Assembly (NCBI GenBank): GCA_964405405.1
Contig: CAYONT010000088.1
Location: 1-6,045 of the forward strand
Length of the DNA stretch: 6,045 nt
Source of the DNA: CAMCYM01 sp964405405
GTDB taxonomy: Bacteria > Bacteroidota > Bacteroidia > Flavobacteriales_D > Sanyastnellaceae
Reading direction: 5' to 3'
In this document: positions 1 to 6,045 of the stretch, one piece after another
Numbering within the stretch: the first letter of the stretch is position 1
Layout of the letters: each line of letters opens with the position of its first letter
Notes under the pieces: generated by a model
The model's database searches: none
What the model was told of the DNA's origin: nothing
The model's input: only the letters and a program-made list of their open reading frames with translations
Made by a program: the position numbers and the translations under genes

Positions 1-8
1 CCTGATCG

Positions 9-2387
9 ATGCCTGAGCCACTCACCGAAGCCGAGACCTGCGATCGCTTCATCACCCCCGCCATCGAGCGGGCTGGGTGGGACCTGCACACGCAGATCCG
101 GCGGGAGTACACCTTCACCGATGGCCGCATCACCGTCCGCGGACGGGTGACGCACCGCGGGACGCCGCTGCGGGCGGACTACCTGCTCTACCGCGGCGAC
201 ATCCCGCTCGCCGTCGTCGAGGCGAAGAAGCGTGGCCTCGGGCCGGCCAACGGCATCCAGCAGGCGTTGCGGTACGCGGCGAAGTTGGACGCCCCCTTCG
301 CGATCAGTTCCGACGGCACCGGCTTCCACCTGCACGACCGCACCGCCGGCGACGGCGAGGTCGAGCGGTCGATCGGCATGGACGCCTTCCCCTCGCCCGA
401 CCGTCTCTGGGAGCGGTACCGCGTGTGGAAGGGTCTCGCAGACGAGCGGGCGGTCGCGATCGCCACGCAACCCTACTACGAGGATCCCGCCGAGCGGAAG
501 GAGCCTCGCTACTACCAGCGGATCGCCATCCAGCGGGTCGTCGAGGCGGTCGCCAAGGGCCAGCGTCGGGCGCTCCTCGTGATGGCCACCGGCACCGGCA
601 AGACCTACACCGCCTTCCAGATCATCCACCGCCTGTGGAAGTCGGGTGCGGTGAAGCGGGTGCTCTTCCTCGCCGATCGCAATGTGCTCGTCGACCAGAC
701 CCGCGTCAACGACTTCAAGCCGTTCGGCCCGGTAATGACCAAGATCGCCAACCGCACCGCCGACCCCGCCTACCAGATCTACCTCTCGCTGTATCAGGCG
801 ATCAGCGGCACCGAGTCGGCGAAGGATGTCTTCCGCGAGTTCTCGCGGGACTTCTTCGACCTCGTCGTCGTCGACGAGTGCCACCGCGGCAGCGCCCGCG
901 AGTCGAGCGCGTGGCGGGAGGTGCTCGACTACTTCGACGCCGCCATCCACCTCGGCCTCACCGCGACGCCCAAGGAGACCACCGATGTCTCCACCCAGAA
1001 CTACTTCGGCGACCCCGTCTACTTCTACTCGCTCGGGCAGGGCATCGACGACGGCTACCTCGCCCCCTACAAGGTGATCCGCTACGACCTCGACCGCGAT
1101 GTGCAGGGGTTCCGGCCGACGCCCGGCATGACCGACGACCTCGGCGAGCCGATCGAGGACCGCGAGTACAACCGCAAGGACATGGAGTCGGCCCTCGTCC
1201 TCAACCACCGGACGAAGGTCGTCGCCCGCTGCGTGGTCGACTACCTCCTGAAGATCGGCGTCCACTCCCGCACGATCGTCTTCTGCGTCGACATCGACCA
1301 CGCCAACCGCATGCGGGCCGCGCTGATCAACGAGGCCGGCCGCCGCATCCCCGCCGAACGCGGCCGCATCGCCGAGTACATCGTGCAGATCACCGGCGAC
1401 AACCCCGAGGGCAAGGCCCGCCTCGACGACTTCATCAACCCGAGCAAGACCTACCCCGTCGTCGCCACGACCTCGAAACTGCTCACGACCGGCGTCGACG
1501 CGAAGGACTGCAAACTGATCGTCATCGATCAGGAGATCAACTCGCTCGGCGAGTTCAAGCAGATCGTCGGCCGCGGCACCCGCGTCGACGAGCGGCACGG
1601 GAAGACTTGGTTCACGATCATGGACTTCCGGGGCGTCACCCGGCACTTCGCCGACCCCGAGTTCGACGGCCTGCCCGAGAGCGTCTACGAGCCCGCCTCG
1701 ACCGACGAGATGGTCGACCCCGACGAGGGCGGCCTCGACCCCGACGATGCGACCGGCGAGGGCGTGACCGAGCCGGCGACGACTGGCGGCCTTGGACCCG
1801 AGCCGGGCGGCCGGCGTCGCCGCTACATCGTCAGCGGCGTCGAGGTGCGGGTGCTCGGCGAGCGGGTGCAGTACCTCGGTGCCGACGGCCGCCTCATCGT
1901 CGAGAGCCTGACCGACTACGCGAGGTCGAAGATCGTCGACCGCTTCCGCAGTCTCGACGGCTTCCTCGCCGCATGGGGCGACGCCGAGAAGAAGCAGGCG
2001 ATCGTCGGCGAACTGGAGTCGCAGGGCGTCTTCTTCGACGACCTCTGCGAGATGGTCGAGAAGCGACATCCGGGCGCGTTCGATCCCTTCGACCTCGTCT
2101 GCCATGTGGCGTTCGACCAGCCGCCGCTGACCCGCCGCGAGCGGGCCGAGCAGGTCCGCAAGCGGCATGTCTTCGCCAAGTACGGCGAGCAGGCCCGCCG
2201 CGTCATCGAGATCCTGCTCGACAAGTACGCCGACGAGGGCCTCGCGGCGGTGGAGGACATCCGCACCCTCACCGCCCCGCCCTTCAACGAGGTCGCGGCC
2301 CCGCTCGAACTGCTCCGCTACTTCGGCGGACGCGACGGCTACCTCGCCGCGGTCCGCGACATGGAGGCGGCGCTCTACGCCGCCTGA
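9..2387 (+). CDS. hsdR: Type I restriction enzyme R subunit (EcoEI/EcoAI-like)
   Basis: This is the motor and nuclease subunit of a type I restriction complex. It uses ATP to pull in DNA from an unmethylated target and cuts at a distance. The N-terminal nuclease domain shows a PD-(D/E)xK pattern: Asp57 in RADYLL, then Glu71-Ala-Lys73 in VVEAKK. The superfamily 2 helicase core follows: Walker A MATGTGKT at 192-199, DECH box at 289-292, LTATP at 317-321, motif VI QIVGRGTR at 518-525. Residues 560-605 form an acidic Gly/Pro-rich linker ending in RRRR. The remaining ~190 residues fit the EcoEI_R_C-type C-terminal domain. At 792 aa it is far shorter than EcoKI (~1,170) or EcoR124I (~1,040) HsdR and matches the ~810 aa EcoAI/EcoEI (type IB) class. 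An in-frame TGA at 3-5 rules out an upstream start. All key residues are present, so it looks functional. The ribosome site and promoter lie outside the window. Confidence 0.97.
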   Translation: MPEPLTEAETCDRFITPAIERAGWDLHTQIRREYTFTDGRITVRGRVTHRGTPLRADYLLYRGDIPLAVVEAKKRGLGPANGIQQALRYAAKLDAPFAISSDGTGFHLHDRTAGDGEVERSIGMDAFPSPDRLWERYRVWKGLADERAVAIATQPYYEDPAERKEPRYYQRIAIQRVVEAVAKGQRRALLVMATGTGKTYTAFQIIHRLWKSGAVKRVLFLADRNVLVDQTRVNDFKPFGPVMTKIANRTADPAYQIYLSLYQAISGTESAKDVFREFSRDFFDLVVVDECHRGSARESSAWREVLDYFDAAIHLGLTATPKETTDVSTQNYFGDPVYFYSLGQGIDDGYLAPYKVIRYDLDRDVQGFRPTPGMTDDLGEPIEDREYNRKDMESALVLNHRTKVVARCVVDYLLKIGVHSRTIVFCVDIDHANRMRAALINEAGRRIPAERGRIAEYIVQITGDNPEGKARLDDFINPSKTYPVVATTSKLLTTGVDAKDCKLIVIDQEINSLGEFKQIVGRGTRVDERHGKTWFTIMDFRGVTRHFADPEFDGLPESVYEPASTDEMVDPDEGGLDPDDATGEGVTEPATTGGLGPEPGGRRRRYIVSGVEVRVLGERVQYLGADGRLIVESLTDYARSKIVDRFRSLDGFLAAWGDAEKKQAIVGELESQGVFFDDLCEMVEKRHPGAFDPFDLVCHVAFDQPPLTRRERAEQVRKRHVFAKYGEQARRVIEILLDKYADEGLAAVEDIRTLTAPPFNEVAAPLELLRYFGGRDGYLAAVRDMEAALYAA

Positions 2388-2399
2388 GATCCCCGCTTC

Positions 2400-2405
2400 A
2401 GGAGG
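2400..2405 (+). promoter_or_regulatory. Shine-Dalgarno site for hsdM
   Basis: A perfect AGGAGG lies 11 nt before the ATG at 2417, in the 29-nt space after the hsdR stop. It fixes the hsdM start and suggests independent ribosome loading within one transcript. No promoter-like element is visible in the same 29 nt. Confidence 0.8.
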
Positions 2406-2416
2406 CCCACCACGCG

Positions 2417-3951
2417 ATGGCCACGACCACCTCGGTGAAGTCGCTGCAGGACGAGATGCGGAAGGATCCCGGCACCGGGAGCGATGTGAACCGCATCAGC
2501 CAACTCGCGTGGATCTTCTTCCTCAAGGTGTGGGACGAGCGGGAGAAGGAACTCGAACTGCTCGAAGACGAGTATGTCTCGCCGCTCGTCGATGTCGCGT
2601 GGGACGCGGGCGGCACGCACCGCCGCCACCCCGACCTGCGATGGCGGCACTGGGCCGCCGACCCCGAGGGCGCGACCGGCGACGACCTGCTGGAGTTCGT
2701 GAACGGCACGCTCTTCCCGGCGCTCAAGCAGATCGAGATCGGCCCGCGGATCGCCGTGACCGACGCTGCGACCGCATCGCTCGACCGACTGCGACGCCGG
2801 CGGTCGCTGCTCCGCGAGGTCTTCCTCGACAACTTCCAGTACATGAAGAACGGCGTGCAACTCCGCAAGGTGCTGAACCGCGCCGAGTCGATGGTCTCTG
2901 TCAACGACCTCAAGGCCCGCCACCTCTTCGGCGATGTCTACGAGAAGTTCCTGCAGGACCTGCAGAGCGCCGGCAACGCCGGCGAGTACTACACGCCCCG
3001 CGCGGTGACCACCTTCGCCGTCGAGATGACCGACCCCCGCCTCGGCGAGCGGGTTCTCGACCCGGCGTGCGGCACCGGCGGGTTCCTCTCCGCGGCGATC
3101 GAGCACATCCGCGCCCGGCATGTCCGCACCGGCGAGGACGAGGCCCGGCTCGACGAGTGCATCCACGGCGTCGAGAAGATGGGCCTGCCCCACCTGCTGT
3201 GCATGACGAACCTGATCCTGCACGGCATCGACCTGCCCACGCGGATCCTGCACGGCAACACGCTCGCCCGGCCGCTCCGCGAGATCACCGACGACGACCG
3301 TGTGCATGTGGTGGTCACCAACCCACCCTTTGGCGGCGTCGAGGAGGACGGCATCGAGTCCAACTTCCCCAAGGCGTTCCAGACCAAGGAGACCGCGACG
3401 CTCTTCCTCGCGATGATCGTCGAACTGCTCCGCGACGGCGGCCGCTGCGCGATCGTGCTGCCCGACGGCACGCTCTTCGGCGAGGGCGTGCTGACCCGGG
3501 TGAAGAAGGATCTCGTCGAGCGGTGCGACCTGCACACGATCGTGCGTCTGCCCAAGGGCGTCTTCGCCCCGTACACCTCGATCAACACCAACGTGCTCTT
3601 CTTCGAGAAGGGCCGGCCCACCTCGGAGATCTGGTACTACGAGCAGCCGCTTCCCGAGGGCATGCAGTCCTACGGCAAGACGCGGCCCTTCCCCGCGAAC
3701 GCCCTCGACGAGTGCAGGGCATGGTGGGGCAAGAACCGCAAGACGCGGAAGGAGAGCGAGCGTGCGTGGCGTGTGCCGATCGAGGCGGTCGTCGCCAAGG
3801 GCTACAACCTCGACTTCAAGAACCCCAACGCCATCGTCGAGGCCGCGCCCGATCCCGAGTCTTTGCTTGCGCAGTTCGTCGCCGATCGAGAGGCGGCGAT
3901 CGCAGCGAGGGAGTCGCTTCGCGAGGTGCTCGGCCGTGCGATCCGCGACGC
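2417..3951 (+). CDS. hsdM: Type I DNA methyltransferase M subunit, 3' end lost in gap
   Basis: This is the adenine-N6 methyltransferase subunit. Two copies bind one HsdS and transfer a methyl group from S-adenosylmethionine to the target adenines. The N-terminal ~150 residues form the helical HsdM_N region (SVKSLQDEMR start, LAWIFFLKVWDERE). The catalytic domain then shows GEYYTPR at 189-195, SAM-binding motif I DPACGTGGFL at 215-224, and the adenine-specific catalytic tetrad NPPF at 302-305. The C-terminal stretch (YNLDFKNPN near 463-471, then a helix) is typical of the last ~50 residues of this family. There are 511 complete codons, and the last two bases before the N run are GC, so residue 512 is Ala whatever follows. 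EcoAI-like HsdM proteins are about 490-530 aa, so probably only a short tail is missing. The stop codon is not visible. Confidence 0.96.
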
Positions 3952-4051
3952 NNNNNNNNNNNNNNNNNNNNNNNNNNNNNNNNNNNNNNNNNNNNNNNNN
4001 NNNNNNNNNNNNNNNNNNNNNNNNNNNNNNNNNNNNNNNNNNNNNNNNNNN
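3952..4051. other. Assembly gap of exactly 100 N, true length unknown
   Basis: Exactly 100 N replace sequence here. This is the conventional placeholder for a gap of unknown size. The protein evidence shows that more than 100 bases are missing: the end of HsdM and the whole first target-recognition domain of HsdS, including its start codon, belong here. Judged from the visible second domain (about 180 residues including its lead-in), at least ~500 bases are likely absent. That the frame stays open across the N run is an accident of gap length and does not show an HsdM-HsdS fusion. Confidence 0.97.
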
Positions 4052-4085
4052 CACCGCATCGTCGCCAAGGTCGACGAGTTGATGG
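4052..4085 (+). repeat. Intragenic hsdS repeat, copy 1
   Basis: This copy matches 4802-4835 at 30 of 34 positions. The first 26 bases differ only at base 15 (C here, T in copy 2). It encodes HRIVAKVDELM at the start of the central conserved region. Such duplicated helices are normal in HsdS proteins, but near-identity at DNA level makes them possible recombination points. The copy abuts the right edge of the N gap exactly. Confidence 0.85.
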
Positions 4086-4942
4086 GCCACGCGGCGGTGC
4101 TGGAGGAGCGGCACCTCGCGGCGTCGAGTGCTCGCGTCCGCCTTCGCGACGCCGCCCTGCACGCGCTCGCCGAGGCCGAGGACGCCGCCGCCGTCGAGCA
4201 GGCGTGGCAGCGGATCGAGGAGCACTTCGAGGACCTGTTCACCGAGCCGGAGGACATCGCCCCGCTGCGGCAGGCGGTCCTGCAGTTGGCGGTGCACGGG
4301 CGGCTTCTCGCATCTGATCATCGCCGCGACTGGGTGGCGGTCACGCTCGCGAACGTGCTCGCGGAAGACTTGGCGAATGGCTGGTCACCGAAGACCGTCG
4401 CCTATGAGACATCGTTGCGATCGCTGAAACTGAGCGCTACCACCAGCGGCGTTTTCAGGCCTTGTCAGTTCAAGTACATCGATGCGACGCTCCCTGCCGA
4501 GTCGGGCTACTGGCTTCGCGACGGGGACCTTCTTATCCAGCGGTCAAACACGCCAGAACTTGTGGGGGTCAGCGCGGTGTATCGCGGCGCGGCTAATCAG
4601 TTCATCTATCCCGACTTGATGATCCGATGCCGCCTTGCACCTGAGAGGGCTCTCCCAGAGTTCGTGCATCTCGCCCTGCGCGACCTTTATGCACGCGGGT
4701 ACTTCCGCGAGCGCGCGAGCGGCACTTCTGGTTCGATGGTGAAGATCAATCAGCCCACGCTCGGCGCAACACCCATTGTTCTCCCCCCCCTCGCCGAGCA
4801 ACACCGCATCGTCGCTAAGGTCGACGAACTCATGGCCCTCTGCGACACGCTCGAAGCGAGCCTGACGCGGGCGAAGGCCGCCCGCGAGCAGTTCGCCGCC
4901 TCGATCTCCGCGGCGATTGATGACACGCCGACACCCAACTAA
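4052..4942 (+). CDS. hsdS: Type I specificity subunit S, 5' half lost in gap
   Basis: This is the DNA-recognition subunit. Each of two target-recognition domains (TRDs) reads one half of a split target, and two conserved helical regions bind HsdM. The visible 296 residues start inside the first conserved region (HRIVAKVDELM), followed by an Ala/Glu-rich helical spacer to about residue 70. LRQAVLQLAVHGRL at 72-85 leads into TRD2. TRD2 (about 92-248) shows familiar S-subunit wording: LKLSATTSG, GDLLIQRSNTPELVG, and GSMVKINQPTLG before LPPLAEQ. The second conserved region repeats HRIVAKVDELM at 251-261 and ends in a helix to the TAA at 4940-4942. TRD1 and the start are in the N gap, so this is a partial record and not evidence of a pseudogene. 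TRD2 is less GC-rich than the rest of the operon and contains a C8 run (4783-4790). Confidence 0.94.
   Translation, partial: HRIVAKVDELMGHAAVLEERHLAASSARVRLRDAALHALAEAEDAAAVEQAWQRIEEHFEDLFTEPEDIAPLRQAVLQLAVHGRLLASDHRRDWVAVTLANVLAEDLANGWSPKTVAYETSLRSLKLSATTSGVFRPCQFKYIDATLPAESGYWLRDGDLLIQRSNTPELVGVSAVYRGAANQFIYPDLMIRCRLAPERALPEFVHLALRDLYARGYFRERASGTSGSMVKINQPTLGATPIVLPPLAEQHRIVAKVDELMALCDTLEASLTRAKAAREQFAASISAAIDDTPTPN
4783..4790 (+). repeat. C8 homopolymer in hsdS
   Basis: Eight consecutive C encode part of Leu-Pro-Pro-Leu, at the junction of TRD2 and the last conserved helix. Losing one C would bring in TGA at 4863-4865. Gaining one would bring in TAA at 4816-4818. Either change removes most of the final HsdM-binding helix. 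The tract itself is directly visible; any slippage is inference. Confidence 0.7.
4802..4835 (+). repeat. Intragenic hsdS repeat, copy 2
   Basis: This is the partner of 4052-4085, with 30 of 34 bases identical in direct orientation, 750 bp apart start to start. It encodes the same HRIVAKVDELM segment at the start of the distal conserved helix, following PLAEQ. The corresponding PLAEQ codons of copy 1 are lost in the gap. Confidence 0.85.
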
Positions 4943-4945
4943 CCC

Positions 4946-4950
4946 GAGGG
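4946..4950 (+). promoter_or_regulatory. Shine-Dalgarno site for mrr
   Basis: GAGGG lies 6 nt before the ATG at 4957, inside the 14-nt space after the hsdS TAA. It supports the chosen mrr start and close translational linkage to hsdS. Confidence 0.7.
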
Positions 4951-4956
4951 CTTCCC

Positions 4957-5880
4957 ATGTTCTCCGTCGATGATGCCTTGTTGCCACTTCTCCAACTCTT
5001 GTCTGACGGGCAAGCCCATCGGACCAGAGATCTCAGGGCGGCGATGGCCGATCAATTCCGCCTCAGCGAGGACGTGCGGAGGGAGACGCTTCCGAGTGGA
5101 TCCCAGTCCCGATACGGGAATCGAACGCAGTGGGCCCTTGTGTTCCTCGTAAAGGCGGGGCTACTGGAGCAGCCTCACAAGGGCTACTACGTAATCACGG
5201 ATGCGGGTCGCGAGATCCTCGCACGGCGACTCGATCGACTGAGCACGCCATTCCTCCGCGACTACTCCGAGGAGTTTCGGGAGTGGAACGGGAGTAGACG
5301 TTCTGCCAAAGCAAGTCGGGCAGAGTCGCGTGATGAAACGGATCGCCAAGAGGTCGACGAGGCAGGCACTCCCGAGGAGGTCATGGCGAGTGCGGCCGAG
5401 GATCTTCGCGAGCGATTGGCTGAGGAGTTGCTGGAGGCGATCGCAAGGTGTTCCCCCCGCTTCTTCGAGGACTTGGTCGTCCGGCTGCTCGTCAAGATGG
5501 GCTACGGAGGCTCCTTCGAGGACGCAGCGCATAGCGTGGGCAGGTCAGGCGACGGCGGGATCGACGGCATCATCAAGGAGGACCGCCTCGGCCTTGATGT
5601 GATCTATGTGCAGGCGAAGCGTTGGCAGGCTTCAGTGGGCCGTCCGCAGGTTCAGGCCTTCATCGGTGCCTTGACTGGACAACGGGCCCGCAAGGGTGTC
5701 TGCATCACCACGAGCACCTTCACCCGGGACGCGATCGAGTACGTCCGACACCTCGATACCAAGGTGGTGTTGATCGATGGCGAGACGCTCGCGAAGTACA
5801 TGATCGAAGTGGGGCTGGGAGTGACGTCAGTCCAGACCTACGAGATCAAGCGACTCGACTCGGACTTCTTCGAGGTGTGA
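4957..5880 (+). CDS. mrr: Mrr-family type IV restriction endonuclease
   Basis: This is a nuclease predicted to cut DNA carrying certain methylated bases. E. coli Mrr (304 aa) restricts some adenine- and cytosine-methylated DNA. The 307-aa protein has the same architecture. An N-terminal winged-helix domain (about 1-100) includes RYGNRTQWALVFLVKAGLL and GYYVITDAGREIL. A charged, probably flexible linker covers about 105-150. The C-terminal PD-(D/E)xK domain follows: FFEDLVVRLLVKMGYGG at 169-185, GDGGIDG at 198-204 with catalytic Asp203, and VQAKRW at 218-223 with Gln219 and Lys221. The terminal segment (VLIDGE, LDSDFFE) also resembles E. coli Mrr as I recall it. No key residue is missing. The start is supported by GAGGG at 6 nt and by alignment of the N-terminus. 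It sits 14 nt after hsdS on the same strand, so it is probably the last gene of the hsd operon. One sampled row is 57% GC, lower than hsdR-hsdM, suggesting a different history. Confidence 0.95.
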   Translation: MFSVDDALLPLLQLLSDGQAHRTRDLRAAMADQFRLSEDVRRETLPSGSQSRYGNRTQWALVFLVKAGLLEQPHKGYYVITDAGREILARRLDRLSTPFLRDYSEEFREWNGSRRSAKASRAESRDETDRQEVDEAGTPEEVMASAAEDLRERLAEELLEAIARCSPRFFEDLVVRLLVKMGYGGSFEDAAHSVGRSGDGGIDGIIKEDRLGLDVIYVQAKRWQASVGRPQVQAFIGALTGQRARKGVCITTSTFTRDAIEYVRHLDTKVVLIDGETLAKYMIEVGLGVTSVQTYEIKRLDSDFFEV

Positions 5881-5986
5881 CGCTTCACTCAGTGTCTGCG
5901 AGACGATGCGAGCGTACTCTTGAGTATTCGTGCTCCAGAGCGTTGCCCCGCCGTCTCGCTGAGGTAGCCTCCCGCCGCGAGTCGAT

Positions 5987-5999
5987 CGGCAGGTTGCCG
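5987..5999 (+). terminator. Weak candidate hairpin terminator after mrr
   Basis: A perfect 5-bp stem CGGCA/TGCCG closes a GGT loop. It can be extended by two more pairs across a T-T mismatch (5984-6002). It lies ~105 bp after the mrr stop and has no downstream T-run. Terminators of that form occur in GC-rich bacteria, but a stem this short can arise by chance. Confidence 0.2.
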
Positions 6000-6002
6000 T
6001 TC

Positions 6003-6044
6003 GGACTGACGTGAACGGCCAGCGGATGGCGGAGGCGTCAGCCC
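6003..6044. repeat. Nested imperfect inverted repeat at the window end
   Basis: The outer arms CTGACG (6006-6011) and CGTCAG (6036-6041) pair perfectly. They extend by GG/CC across an A-C mismatch. The 24-nt loop contains a second hairpin, GCCA (6018-6021) with TGGC (6027-6030). The structure is directly visible; its role is unknown. It could be a terminator, an operator for the next gene, or chance. Confidence 0.35.
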
Positions 6045-6045
6045 A

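Larger units (their letters stand above)
5881..6045. other. Non-coding region after mrr, no gene seen
   Basis: These 165 bases follow the mrr stop. I see no convincing coding region, tRNA or insertion sequence. Three small hairpins can be drawn: stem TACT/AGTA with a CTTG loop at 5915-5926; CGGCA/TGCCG around GGT at 5987-5999; and a longer nested one at 6003-6044. None is followed by a T-run, so an intrinsic terminator is not established. An ATG at 6025 could begin a further gene, but only seven codons are visible and no ribosome site stands out. Confidence 0.5.

Noticed and set aside
864..881. A palindromic stretch (CTCGTCG around TCGT) that could be an operator.
   Set aside because: It encodes the Walker B segment (LVVVDE) of HsdR, where Val-Val-Asp-Glu codons in GC-rich DNA naturally give such symmetry.
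2167..4317. A 716-residue alternative plus-strand frame overlapping hsdR, hsdM and the gap.
   Set aside because: Composition is dominated by Arg, Pro and Ala, typical of a shifted reading of GC-rich coding DNA. It contradicts the motif-bearing frames of hsdR and hsdM.
2375..4321. A 648-residue open frame on the minus strand opposite hsdM and hsdS.
   Set aside because: Long antisense frames are expected in GC-rich genes with G/C-ending codons. The protein shows no recognisable domain, crosses the N run, and lies opposite well-supported HsdM motifs.
77..4942. A very long open frame running from inside hsdR through hsdM, the gap and hsdS, suggesting an HsdM-HsdS fusion or giant protein.
   Set aside because: Its first part is an Arg/Pro/Ala-rich out-of-frame reading of hsdR. 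The real HsdM starts at 2417, and the link to HsdS depends on an arbitrary 100-N placeholder that hides both an end and a start.
5894..5926. Small hairpins just after mrr (GTCT/AGAC and TACT/AGTA with a CTTG loop) as an intrinsic terminator.
   Set aside because: Stems are only 4 bp, there is no T-run, and such short inverted repeats are expected by chance in 165 bp.
5622..6014. A 130-residue frame extending past mrr into the downstream region.
   Set aside because: It is mostly a shifted reading of the mrr nuclease domain, without its own ribosome site or recognisable domain.
6003..6045. Resemblance of the right end (GTCAGCC) to an integron attC right-hand site.
   Set aside because: attC sites need GTT at the crossover, and this reads GTC. 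The visible structure is too short, is far from the mrr stop, and no integrase or cassette array is present.

Overview
The window is a bacterial defence locus. It holds a complete-looking type I restriction-modification operon (hsdR, hsdM, hsdS), interrupted by an assembly gap, with an Mrr-family type IV restriction endonuclease gene directly downstream on the same strand. The DNA is GC-rich: hand-counted 60-base rows in hsdR and hsdM are about 68% GC. Codons mostly end in G or C, and Shine-Dalgarno-type sites precede hsdM and mrr. This points to a high-GC bacterium. I cannot place it in a phylum. The run of exactly 100 N suggests a scaffolded draft or metagenome assembly.

Layout: 9-2387 hsdR (792 aa, short EcoEI/EcoAI-like form); 2417-3951 hsdM (512 codons, C-terminal end lost in the gap); 3952-4051 the N gap; 4052-4942 the distal half of hsdS (central conserved region, second target-recognition domain, terminal conserved helix); 4957-5880 mrr (307 aa); 5881-6045 non-coding, with a few weak inverted repeats. 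Intergenic spaces are 29 nt (hsdR-hsdM) and 14 nt (hsdS-mrr), so all four genes are probably co-transcribed. The promoter lies upstream of the window.

How the genes work together: HsdS selects the DNA target, HsdM2-HsdS methylates adenine in it, and HsdR2 joins to translocate and cut unmethylated DNA. Mrr attacks DNA carrying foreign methylation. The pair therefore covers both unmodified and wrongly modified incoming DNA, as in the E. coli immigration control region but with mrr at the 3' end. Nothing here is a wholly unknown system. The points worth a second look are: the gap in hsdS, whose right edge falls exactly on an intragenic repeat; a lower-GC second recognition domain; a C8 tract in hsdS; the mrr coupling; and a marked depletion of ACGT in hsdR-hsdM that mrr does not share.
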